From positions 1 through 60,763 of the forward strand of contig CAWIJO010000005.1 of NCBI GenBank assembly GCA_963836355.1: 60,763 nt of DNA, read 5' to 3'. Source of the stretch: Palsa-506 sp963836355 (GTDB lineage: Bacteria; Actinomycetota; Actinomycetes; Streptosporangiales; Streptosporangiaceae). Both the position numbers and the translations under genes were made by a program. Below are positions 11,906 through 18,453 of this stretch, piece after piece (position 1 is the first letter of the stretch; every line of letters starts with the position of its first letter). The notes beneath the pieces are model-generated. The model saw only the letters and a list, made by a program, of their open reading frames with translations. It had not been told where the DNA came from and did not search any database.

Positions 11906-12040
11906 GTGCCGATCCTCGGCATGTCCCGCGCAGCAGCGGACCGGGTACAGACCCGGCTGCGGGGCGCCTCGCCACGGCATGATGTGCTGCGCGCAGGGAC
12001 AGGTCGGCCACGTCGATGGCGACTGGGGCCTAGTCGATGA
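11906..12040 (+). CDS. Small basic ORF translationally coupled to the next gene
   Basis: A 44-codon frame from GTG 11906, preceded by a strong AAGGAGG (11892-11898, 7 bases upstream). Its TGA (12038-12040) overlaps the ATG of the next gene as ATGA, the usual sign of translational coupling. The product is Arg-rich (MSRAAADRVQTRLRG, then GTGRPRRWRLGPSR) with no family I recognise. It could be a leader peptide or the remains of a longer gene. Upstream, 11769-11905 contains the divergent promoter region shared with the long decayed gene. Confidence 0.45.
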   Translation: MPILGMSRAAADRVQTRLRGASPRHDVLRAGTGRPRRWRLGPSR

Positions 12041-12729
12041 GCGCGCAGAGGTACGGTCCTGATGATACCTGGCCCTCGCATCAGAAGCCGTACTGGAACA
12101 AGGCCCTCGCTGAAGCGCGCCAGGCCGGCTGGACGTTGACCTTCGTCGATGCACCCCACAACTTCGGAGTGGTGTCCTGTCCGGCCGGAGAGCACACCTT
12201 TGGCGTCGACCAGACAGCGGTCGGCGGCGAGACCAAGTCCAAGGAAGCGATCAAGAAAATCCGTTGGTGCCAGCACGGCAGTGGACAGAGCGGCTCGAAG
12301 GTCCGAGCGCGGCAGCTGGCAACGGCACAGCTGCTCGACGCAGCCGATAAGATCATCGGCTGCGTCGAGCAGGGGCTGACCATCGCAGAAGCGAAGCAGG
12401 ACGCCCAGGAGGACCTCGACCGGCTTGAGCTGCAGTTGCGGACTGCCACCTCTAACGTTGAGGAAGTCCTGTTGGCCGAGCAGGAAGCGGCGTTGCAGGC
12501 GGCAATTGACGTCGACCAAGCTCCCGATCCCGAGACGCTCTCGGCCGAGCTAGACGACGCCACAGCGACGATAAAGCGCGGCGAATCGGTTGCGAAGGCG
12601 CTCAAGGTAGGCCGGCCCACGCTCGCCAGGCCGCTCCTTGACCGGGCAAAAGAGGCGCATGGGCGGATAGGAGTGCTGCAGGACCGGTTGGACGCTCTTC
12701 GGGAACGAATCTGTCCCAACGTTGGCTAG
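12037..12729 (+). CDS. HicA-like (YcfA-fold) protein with coiled-coil tail; possible toxin
   Basis: A 230-residue protein. Residues about 13-80 (YWNKALAEARQAGWTL, DAPHNFGVVSCPAG, VGGETKSKEAIKKIRWCQH) look like the small double-stranded-RNA-binding fold of HicA mRNA interferases, with a histidine in the position expected for the catalytic His. Residues 90-230 are predicted coiled coil with heptad-like Leu/Ala spacing (AQEDLDRLELQLRTATSNVE). It starts at ATG 12037, overlapping the upstream small ORF, and ends 60 bp before the next gene. With the HTH/SecB-like protein downstream it could form a toxin-antitoxin-chaperone module. The HicA resemblance is by eye and moderate; a non-toxic regulator with a HicA-type RNA-binding domain is possible. 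Confidence 0.6.
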   Translation: MSAQRYGPDDTWPSHQKPYWNKALAEARQAGWTLTFVDAPHNFGVVSCPAGEHTFGVDQTAVGGETKSKEAIKKIRWCQHGSGQSGSKVRARQLATAQLLDAADKIIGCVEQGLTIAEAKQDAQEDLDRLELQLRTATSNVEEVLLAEQEAALQAAIDVDQAPDPETLSAELDDATATIKRGESVAKALKVGRPTLARPLLDRAKEAHGRIGVLQDRLDALRERICPNVG

Positions 12730-12789
12730 CTCTGTTGGAAGTTGCCAACAAGCGGGTATTCTCGGTTAAGCCACATGGAGGAGGTAGCG

Positions 12790-14004
12790 ATGACCGTCAA
12801 GATCCCCCTGCGCCTGCGGGGGCTTGATCTGCGTGACGCCAACGCTTACACCCATATCGCTCCAGACCTTGCCGAGCTGTCTTGGGAGGCCAACGGCGGC
12901 GTGAGTCTTGCTGTCGTCTACAGCGACGACCAGTTTCCCGTTGCTGCTGCCGCCGACTGGGCTCGCCGCGTCGCGAAGCTGATGCCGGGCGTGGATGTTG
13001 CTCAAGTGCACGACGAGCTCGTGAGCGTTTCTGACATCGCCGCGCGGGCCGGAGTGGCTGCCGAGGCTGCCCGACTGTGGGCAGCAGGAAAGAGGCGTGC
13101 ATCGCTACGTCAGTTTCCAGCTCCGCGTCAGGTCGTGGGGAGAGGGTCCGGCGGCAAGAGCATGAGCTTGTATCCGTGGCGCGAAGTTGTGTCCTGGATC
13201 CGCGACGTCATCGGTATAGACCCCGATGAGGGCATCGATTACCTCAATGACGCCGAGCATGCCTATCTGAATGCTGAACTCGCCGCCAATGCTGCGTCTG
13301 CTGAGGCCTGGCATCCGATCGATGTAGGGACAACCAACATCACCACTGGCGTCCAGGGGGCGCGTTGCGTTGGAAGGGGAGCGGTTAGGCTACTCGACGT
13401 CGAACCGCCCGATGGTCACTCGACGCCCGGGCGTCAGAGGGACGCTGCGCGTAGCGCTGATTTGACAGAGCCACTGACTGGCGGCGGGATGACGGACAGC
13501 ACGGCAGCGACCTCCCTCGAGACCCTTGAGCCAGATGCTGCGACCTACAACGCCTTCATCACCGGTCTTGAACTCGTGGATATTGAACTAGTCAAAGTCG
13601 TTGGCGAGCGGGTCGCCACTGGTGTCGCCACTCAGACCAGATTCGACCTAGCTGCGAGCTACTTGCAAGACGAAGCTGCCATCCGCTACAGATACGACGC
13701 GACCGCACGCCTCATGAACGAAGCCGGCACTGACCTCGGGCACGCTGAAGTGTCGGTAATGGTTACCGCTCGCATTGCCTCCGCAGCCGAAGCAATCTGT
13801 GTCGAGCGGTTCGGCGGGACGTCGGGCGCGCTGATGGCCCATCCGTACTTGCGCGAGGCCATCGCATCCACAGCGCAACGACTCGGCTTTCCCGGCGTGC
13901 TCCTGCCCATGATCAAGTACCAGCCAGAGGAGCCGACCGCGCCGGCCGTCGAAATCCCGGACGCTGCCAACGACACGCAGGTTGGTGCCCCCAGTGAGGG
14001 ATGA
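12790..14004 (+). CDS. HTH DNA-binding protein with SecB-like C-terminal domain; possible antitoxin-chaperone fusion
   Basis: Start ATG 12790 follows GGAGGAGG (12777-12784); the frame is open to 14004 (404 residues). Residues 1-75 form an alpha/beta domain; 78-135 hold a helix-turn-helix (LVSVSDIAARAGVAAEAARL) and a WREVVSWIRDVIG segment. Residues about 175-233 are low-complexity linker. From residue 234 (ATG 13489) the sequence resembles SecB: beta strands (LAASYLQDEAAIRYRYDATA) and a SecB-type C-terminus (HPYLREAIASTAQRLGFP, then VLLPMIKY). ATG 13489 has a GGCGGG just before it, so the SecB-like part could also be made separately. In known TAC systems (for example Rv1955-1957) a SecB-like chaperone protects a HigA/HicB/MqsA antitoxin. 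Here both appear in one frame beside a HicA-like gene. The linker might be an old intergenic region now read through. Confidence 0.6.
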   Translation: MTVKIPLRLRGLDLRDANAYTHIAPDLAELSWEANGGVSLAVVYSDDQFPVAAAADWARRVAKLMPGVDVAQVHDELVSVSDIAARAGVAAEAARLWAAGKRRASLRQFPAPRQVVGRGSGGKSMSLYPWREVVSWIRDVIGIDPDEGIDYLNDAEHAYLNAELAANAASAEAWHPIDVGTTNITTGVQGARCVGRGAVRLLDVEPPDGHSTPGRQRDAARSADLTEPLTGGGMTDSTAATSLETLEPDAATYNAFITGLELVDIELVKVVGERVATGVATQTRFDLAASYLQDEAAIRYRYDATARLMNEAGTDLGHAEVSVMVTARIASAAEAICVERFGGTSGALMAHPYLREAIASTAQRLGFPGVLLPMIKYQPEEPTAPAVEIPDAANDTQVGAPSEG

Positions 14005-14214
14005 CCTCGATTCGAACGCCTGGGCAACCTGCTCGGCACTCAAGCGCGACGCGGACGCCTTCCTCGCGTCGCAGCCGCGAGCAAGATCATTAAAGAGCCA
14101 TATTCAGAGCCAACGGCCACCGTCATTGGCCGATGCCAGGCCACGCTCAGCGAAAGAGTGTGCAGGTAGATGCCATATCCAGCCACATCTGGCACCATCC
14201 AGCCATTGCCAGGT
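14005..14214. other. Intergenic DNA before the tRNA-Ile remnant, no gene seen
   Basis: Together with the following att and tRNA-like features, 14005-14748 is essentially gene-free. Here I see no start with a ribosome-binding site and no family resemblance. Several CCAGCCA/CCATCCAGCCA direct repeats occur at about 14177-14208, just before the tRNA-Ile half; they may be recombinase arm sites, which is speculation. Confidence 0.4.
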
Positions 14215-14263
14215 TTTCCCTGATAAGGAAGAGGTCGGAGGTTCAAGTCCTCCCAGGCCCACC
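14215..14263 (+). other. att-site remnant: 3' half of tRNA-Ile(GAU)
   Basis: The bases match the tRNA-Ile(GAU) 3' half. The anticodon arm is TTTCC-CTGATAA-GGAAG, the variable loop AGGTC, the T-arm GGAGG-TTCAAGT-CCTCC, and the acceptor strand CAGGCCC with A73. No 5' half (acceptor GGGCCTG and D-arm) lies upstream. Tyrosine integrases commonly recombine inside tRNA 3' halves and leave such a copy at the far end of the element. It therefore marks the right end of region A, whose left end with the intact tRNA-Ile and the integrase would lie outside this window. Confidence 0.8.
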
Positions 14264-14333
14264 CACCCACGTCAGCGCCGTTTAGCGCGACAACGGGCGA
14301 TGCGGCAGCCCTACGGCTCGTGGGGCTGGCCTC

Positions 14334-14404
14334 GGGCGATTAGCTCAGCGGGAGAGCGCATCCATACCCGCGGATGAGGAACTGGTTCGATCCCGGTACC
14401 GCCC
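14334..14404 (+). tRNA. tRNA-like gene (Val-like body) with 8-nt anticodon loop, possibly a pseudo-tRNA
   Basis: The sequence folds as a cloverleaf. The acceptor is GGGCGAT with ACCGCCC (one A-C mismatch), the D-arm GCTC-AGCGGGA-GAGC, the T-arm ACTGG-TTCGATC-CCGGT. The anticodon stem CATCC/GGATG closes an 8-base loop (ATACCCGC) instead of 7, and the variable loop is one base short (AGGA). No CCA is encoded (GCAG follows). The acceptor, D- and T-arms resemble actinobacterial tRNA-Val(GGGCGATTAGCTCAG... type), but the loop does not give a Val anticodon. A strong hairpin follows at once, as after functional tRNA genes. It may be degenerate, or a real tRNA with an expanded loop. Confidence 0.5.
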
Positions 14405-14408
14405 GCAG

Positions 14409-14440
14409 CAGACCCCGGAGGCCCAATCTCCAGGGGTCTG
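14409..14440 (+). terminator. Hairpin terminator behind the tRNA-like gene
   Basis: Inverted repeat CAGACCCC-GGAG / CTCC-A-GGGGTCTG around a short loop, beginning 5 bases after the tRNA-like gene. There is no clear T-run, which is common for actinobacterial hairpin terminators. Confidence 0.7.
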
Positions 14441-14748
14441 TCCGCTGTTGGGCGCCTGGTCAGGCAGCCTGGTGCTCGGCTCCCTCCGCTTTCGTAGGCG
14501 TGGAGACGGCTCACCGACTGGTTCATGGCGTCGAGAATAGATGTCCTGTCCTGGGCGAATGATGCGCGTCATCGCCCTGGAAGTGTTCGAGCGGATCGCT
14601 GACGGGCTGAGCATGCCAGCCCCGGCCCGCGCCATCCTCGGCCTGGCCTGGCTGGATGGCTCTGCTCAGGGCTGGGGCTGGGTTGTCCACTCGATGACTA
14701 GGCGGGAGGCCTGCGAAGCGGGCGAGTGTCTTGGGTTGTCGCGTCGGC

Positions 14749-14893
14749 TCATGCTCTCGCGTTGGCGCCGGCGAGGGTGAAGGAGAAGGTGGCGCCGTGG
14801 CCGACTGCGCCCTCGGCGTGCACGCGGCCGCCGTGGCGTTCTAGGATCTGCCGCACGCTGGCTAGGCCGACGCCATACCCGGGCCGCAGGGTG
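14749..14893 (-). pseudogene. C-terminal fragment of a sensor histidine kinase
   Basis: Read on the minus strand from about 14890, the frame gives PGYGVGLASVRQILERHGG, then VHAEGAVGHGATFSFTLAG and a stop at 14749-14751. This is the G2 box and last strands of a HATPase_c domain. Nothing upstream on this strand encodes the rest of the kinase. The stretch 14441-14748 has no convincing gene, so this is an isolated scar next to an integration site. Confidence 0.75.
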
Positions 14894-15051
14894 CCGGGCT
14901 ACCACCCCCGAAGGGGCGAGCAGCTAATCTGTCATCAATGCTGGTCAGGCTGCCTTGAGCCGATATCGGCCGATCCGATACTAAGAGTAAATTTTAGCAC
15001 ACGCATAGTAGCTGGGTGTTGCGTCGCTGCTCGGCGACGACCTCGACCCAG

Positions 15052-15201
15052 CGCCGCGACCAGCTCCGCGCGACGCTCCCCATCGGGCGCGTGGTGGGGG
15101 CCGACGTCGCCGCCCTCGCCGTGCACATCATGACCAACACGGCGCTGACCGGCGCGACCTACGACATCGACGGCGGCCAGCAACTGGTCCCCAGCGGGTG
15201 A
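15052..15201 (+). pseudogene. C-terminal fragment of a short-chain dehydrogenase/reductase
   Basis: The last 45 or so codons (RATLPIGRVVGADVAALAVH, then TNTALTGATYDIDGGQQLV) are the typical end of an SDR oxidoreductase, with the ITG-x-x-xDGG pattern. No Rossmann-fold N-terminus is present: 14894-15050 has no coding character. The fragment lies convergent to the gene at 15220 and 140 bp from the kinase scar, so this spot has suffered several deletions. Confidence 0.75.
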
Positions 15202-15219
15202 TCGCAATGAACGACCTGC

Positions 15220-16161
15220 TCAAGGCTGGGAGTGCTCATACCAGCTGAATACCCGCAATGCTCTGAGGGTGTTCCACCGGCTCGGGCGCCCGTCGCCATG
15301 CTCCACGGCGAAATGGATCCGTCCGGGATGGGTGTTCTCCAGCAGCCAAGAGCCATCGGGCTGCCGCTTCGAGCGAAGTACCTCGATGGCCCCGGTGATG
15401 CGTTCGTCCGGCGGGTCACCGGCCGCGCGGAAGTACTCAAGGCCGCGGAGCACGTCAAAGTGCCAGCGGGTGGGGAACGAGAACTGCAGCCAGGCCTGGT
15501 CGATCACCTCGCCGGTGGTCTTGCGCCGGAAGAGCCGGCGCTCAAGCAAGTACTCCTCCCCACGACGACGGGCTGCGACCGTAGTCGGCGACCCGCCGGC
15601 TGCGCGCTCATGCTCGAGCAGCCCTTCGAGCACGTTGATCGTCGTCCCGAACGACGAACGAATCGAGCCGCGTTCCCTCTCGCAGTTCCAGCCACCGTCG
15701 TCGAGCTGCTCGTCGAGCAATCGCGCAACCACGCCCTCGACGTTCTCGCCGAAGTAGGCGCCGAGCGCGACGGCCATGCCGTTGATGCACGGCTCGACTT
15801 CTCCGTCGAAGAACGGCTGGTCGCCCTCCTCCCAGCGACTGTTCCCGCGGACCAGTGCGACCGCGCGGCGAGCCTCGTCACTGGCCGGGTCGAGCCCGAG
15901 GTCGCGTAGTAGCAACAGGCTGTACGTCGTCGCCGTCCAGGGCTGGCCCTCCTCAGACTCCTCGAACGGCGACGGAAAATAGGTGCCGCCGTCCCACTGT
16001 CCGCCCTGGCCCTGCAGCGCGAGCAGGCGCGCGCCCCAGCCGTCAGTGGCAACGCGAGCCCGCTCGGCGAGCACCTCCCCCGCCGGCGCGTCGGTGAGGT
16101 CGCGCAGGACCTGCCAGCGGATCGAGGGATCAGAGTCGAGCAGCCAGTCGAGCACCGTCAT
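15220..16161 (-). CDS. Prenyltransferase/squalene-cyclase-fold (alpha-toroid) protein
   Basis: A 313-residue protein that begins at ATG 16161 (MTVLDWLLDSDPSIRWQVL). It contains several alpha-toroid repeats with the QW-like signature: GGQWDGGTYF, DDGGWNCE and PDGSWLLENTHPG. The last repeat contains HFDVLRGLEYFR. The family is shared by squalene/terpene cyclases and protein prenyltransferase beta subunits, but the catalytic DxDD of class II terpene cyclases is not visible, so a cyclase activity is uncertain. It stands alone in its strand with 93 bp to the kinase-like gene upstream. Length is usual for this small actinobacterial subgroup. Confidence 0.7.
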   Translation of the reverse strand: MTVLDWLLDSDPSIRWQVLRDLTDAPAGEVLAERARVATDGWGARLLALQGQGGQWDGGTYFPSPFEESEEGQPWTATTYSLLLLRDLGLDPASDEARRAVALVRGNSRWEEGDQPFFDGEVEPCINGMAVALGAYFGENVEGVVARLLDEQLDDGGWNCERERGSIRSSFGTTINVLEGLLEHERAAGGSPTTVAARRRGEEYLLERRLFRRKTTGEVIDQAWLQFSFPTRWHFDVLRGLEYFRAAGDPPDERITGAIEVLRSKRQPDGSWLLENTHPGRIHFAVEHGDGRPSRWNTLRALRVFSWYEHSQP

Positions 16162-16254
16162 CTCGTCAACCTAGCGCGCGGCCTTGCCGACTGATACGGG
16201 CCTGGCCAGGACGGCAGGCGGCTGGCCTGTTGGGTGCGTCGACCTGGCCTGTGG

Positions 16255-16791
16255 TCATCGGCCGAGAGCAGCCGTAACCCTGGCGAAGGCCCTGGCTGAA
16301 GCGCCTGGCTGCCCGGTGTCTATCTTGATCAGCGCCGCTCCCAGGCCCAGCGGCGGGACGGCACCGGCAAGCGCTGCAGCGTGTTCGGTGACCGAGGATT
16401 TGCGCACGTCGCGGTTGATCATGTCGCGGTGGATGGGGTGCCTTCCGGTGTCCAGTCGGCCGCCTACCCGGCTGGAAGCTAGCTTTGGCTCGCAGTAACA
16501 GAACACCTCGACTGCCCCGGCGAACTCGGCGCGCGCCCGGTCGCGGCGCTCGCGCCGCCACCAGCCTTCGGCCACCACCGCCGGGAACTGCGCACTAAGC
16601 CGGAAGACGATCTCGGCCGCCGCGTCGCCTAACCGAAACGACCAGTCCTCGTCGCCCAGGCCGAGCAAGTCAGCAAGCGCTTCCTTGATCGTGTCGAGGG
16701 CCAGCAGCGGCCAGCCCAGGTCGGCTGCCAGCGCACTGGCAACGGCGGACTTGCCAGTGCCTGGTGCGCCGGACACCACGATCACAGTCAT
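16255..16791 (-). CDS. P-loop AAA-type small kinase/NTPase
   Basis: A 178-residue protein with an N-terminal Walker A (VSGAPGTGKSAVASALA, residues 4-20). A Walker B-like strand (FPAVVAEGWW) comes near residue 70. A lid-like RDRARAEF and a nucleobase-binding region follow (RHPIHRDMINRD). The architecture matches the AAA/zeta-toxin/chloramphenicol-phosphotransferase group of small kinases. Substrate is unknown. It begins at ATG 16791, 6 bp after the stop of the SnoaL-like remnant, so the two were probably cotranscribed from the promoter before 16992. Confidence 0.7.
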   Translation of the reverse strand: MTVIVVSGAPGTGKSAVASALAADLGWPLLALDTIKEALADLLGLGDEDWSFRLGDAAAEIVFRLSAQFPAVVAEGWWRRERRDRARAEFAGAVEVFCYCEPKLASSRVGGRLDTGRHPIHRDMINRDVRKSSVTEHAAALAGAVPPLGLGAALIKIDTGQPGASARAFARVTAALGR

Positions 16792-16797
16792 CGCCGG

Positions 16798-16992
16798 TCA
16801 GGCCCGGATGGTCATCCTGGCAACGCGGTCGCCGCTGATCCGGAAGGCGAAGTGGCTTGGCCCGCTGAATTCACGCCCCCAGTCGTCGTCGACGCCGTCA
16901 TCGGTGAAACACGCGAGGAAGCCGGCTAGGTCCCCGTTGTTCGCGGCGTCGACCACCGCGCGGACTGGCGCCGGCGCTTCCGTGGTCATCAT
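16798..16992 (-). pseudogene. SnoaL/NTF2-like protein with internal deletion
   Basis: Only 64 residues. The start (VRAVVDAANNGDLAGFLACF, then DDGVDDDWGREFSGP) matches the first helices of SnoaL-like polyketide-cyclase/NTF2 proteins. The end (SHFAFRISGDRVARMTIRA) matches the last strands. The middle of the cone fold, about 40-45 residues, is missing with the frame preserved. A folded pocket is unlikely. It sits immediately upstream of the small kinase. Confidence 0.65.
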
Positions 16993-17027
16993 TGCCCCTT
17001 CGCACCGACAGGTATCCCCTGCTGCGA

Positions 17028-17045
17028 TAGTACACTTGAGTACTA
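17028..17045. promoter_or_regulatory. Inverted repeat, likely operator of the XRE gene
   Basis: Perfect 6-bp arms TAGTAC and GTACTA with a 6-base spacer, directly before the ribosome-binding site (GGAGGG) of the gene at 17062 and opposite the start of the SnoaL-like remnant. XRE antitoxins and regulators usually bind such dyads and repress themselves. Confidence 0.5.
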
Positions 17046-17061
17046 AGACCTGGAGGGTGTC

Positions 17062-17676
17062 ATGGGCGGCCAGCTAGGTACGGGCGACCTTCCAGGCATG
17101 CGCGGTCCGCTGAGCCTGCACAGCACGGTCCGGAGCTGGTTTGCCGGTCTGCGGTCAGCCGACCCGGCGCTGGCCCGCCTGGTCGGCGTGGCCCTGCTGC
17201 TGCTCGTGATCGAGGCTGAGCCCGGGCAGACGGTGATCCTGGCTGGCTGGGCCGAGGATGCGGAGGGGTCAGCCGATGTGCATGACACGGCGTTGCCGCT
17301 CGCGGCGCAGCGGCTGGCGCTGTCCCGTCAGGGCCCCGTAGCCGAGCCGGGTACTGCCGCCGATTTCGTCTCCTACGATGCGCCAGCCTTCCTCGGCGAA
17401 TTCTTTCCCGGCGAGGAGACGGAAGTCCAGCTCGGCGCGGCCGCGCTTGTCGCGCGGAGCCGTGCCCATACCCTCGCGGAGGCCCGGCAGCGGCTCGGGC
17501 TTACGCAAGCGCAGGTGGCCGAGCGGATGAATGTCCGGCAGGAGCGGGTTTCCGCCATCGAGCGCGCTGAGCCTGGCGCGGCCGAGATCAGGACGCTCGC
17601 CGCCTACGTGCGCGCACTCGGCGGCAGGCTGGAGATAGCCGCAGACATCGGGGCTGATCGCATCCTGCTCAGGTAA
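17062..17676 (+). CDS. XRE-family HTH regulator, antitoxin-like
   Basis: A 204-residue protein starting at ATG 17062 behind GGAGGG. Residues about 138-192 are a Cro/CI-type HTH (AEARQRLGLTQAQVAERMNV, then QERVSAIERAEPGAAEIRTL, VRALGGRLEIAADIG), as in HigA-type antitoxins and stand-alone regulators. The first 60 residues include SWFAGLRSADPALARLVGVA, which faintly recalls the start of RelE/HigB toxins. This raises the possibility that a toxin remnant is joined in frame to the antitoxin. Residues 70-130 match nothing I know. An inverted repeat at 17028-17045 suggests autoregulation. The next gene is 245 bp away, so it is likely monocistronic. Confidence 0.7.
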   Translation: MGGQLGTGDLPGMRGPLSLHSTVRSWFAGLRSADPALARLVGVALLLLVIEAEPGQTVILAGWAEDAEGSADVHDTALPLAAQRLALSRQGPVAEPGTAADFVSYDAPAFLGEFFPGEETEVQLGAAALVARSRAHTLAEARQRLGLTQAQVAERMNVRQERVSAIERAEPGAAEIRTLAAYVRALGGRLEIAADIGADRILLR

Positions 17677-17712
17677 CAGCGAAAGCCAGCCTGTCACCGC
17701 CGGACCGGAGCT

Positions 17713-17790
17713 AGCGGCAGCGGCAGCGGCAGCGGCTAGCGGCTGCGGCATGCTCTCCGCCCCGCCGGGCCGGGCCGGGCCGGGCCGGGC
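17713..17790. repeat. Short GC-rich tandem repeats (AGCGGC and CCGGG)
   Basis: Two simple-sequence runs lie in the 245-bp gap before the response regulator. AGCGGC is repeated about four times at 17713-17737, and CCGGG five times at 17764-17790. An AT-rich stretch follows (17830-17875), which is the likely promoter area of the two-component operon. Confidence 0.6.
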
Positions 17791-17920
17791 TAGCGCCGCC
17801 GTGCCGACGCGGCACGGGCGCAGCCAGCTGAAATCACTATTTGTATTAAAGAGATAACTATGGGTATACGATTGATGGGCCGATGTCGCCCGTGTCAACT
17901 GGCGGAGGGAGGGCGGTGCG

Positions 17921-18421
17921 ATGGGTAACCACCGGGCGGACGAACAGCCACCGGACTGCGCCTCCGCCAGCATGGCCGGTGACCTTTCCCAGCCAGGAGC
18001 CGGCGCCCGCCCGGCGATCATCTTGCTGGTGGACGACGACGAGCCGAACCGCGCGCTGGTCCGGGCCGCGCTGGCTCGCTGCACTGACCCGCTGCCTGCC
18101 GCGGCGCAGCTACTTGAAGCCGCTGACCTGGCCGGCGCGCGCGCGATTCTTGCCGAGAGCCCGGCCGACATCGTGCTGCTCGACATGCGCCTCCCGGACG
18201 GGAGCGGCCTGGAGCTTGCCGCCGAGCTGAGCCGGTCCGGCAAACCGGATCCGCCCGCGATAGTCGCGCTCACCGGCGCGCTGGAGCCTGAGTTGCGCAG
18301 CGCCGCGATGTCGGCAGGATGCACGGCCGCGCTGGGCAAGCCCTACCGCGTGGCCAGCTTGTGCGAGCTGATCAATGCAGAACTTCGCGGCCGGGCCGCC
18401 TCAGCGCAGCCTGCATTCTGA
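17921..18421 (+). CDS. Single-domain response regulator
   Basis: A 166-residue protein. After a 30-residue variable N-terminus comes a receiver domain: acidic pocket VDDDE (residues 36-41), phosphoacceptor Asp in VLLDMRLPDGSG (about residue 88), Thr in VALTGA and Lys in ALGKPY. No output domain is present, so it works by protein contact like CheY/Spo0F. It starts at ATG 17921 downstream of an AT-rich promoter-like segment and lies 32 bp before the hybrid kinase, so both are probably one operon with phosphotransfer between them. Confidence 0.85.
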   Translation: MGNHRADEQPPDCASASMAGDLSQPGAGARPAIILLVDDDEPNRALVRAALARCTDPLPAAAQLLEAADLAGARAILAESPADIVLLDMRLPDGSGLELAAELSRSGKPDPPAIVALTGALEPELRSAAMSAGCTAALGKPYRVASLCELINAELRGRAASAQPAF

Positions 18422-18453
18422 GATCACCGCAAACCACTGAGAGGACTCTTACC

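Noticed and set aside
17764..17790. CCGGG repeat as a G-quadruplex
   Set aside because: G-runs of three are separated by CC that pairs with them, so hairpins are favoured; no evidence for function.
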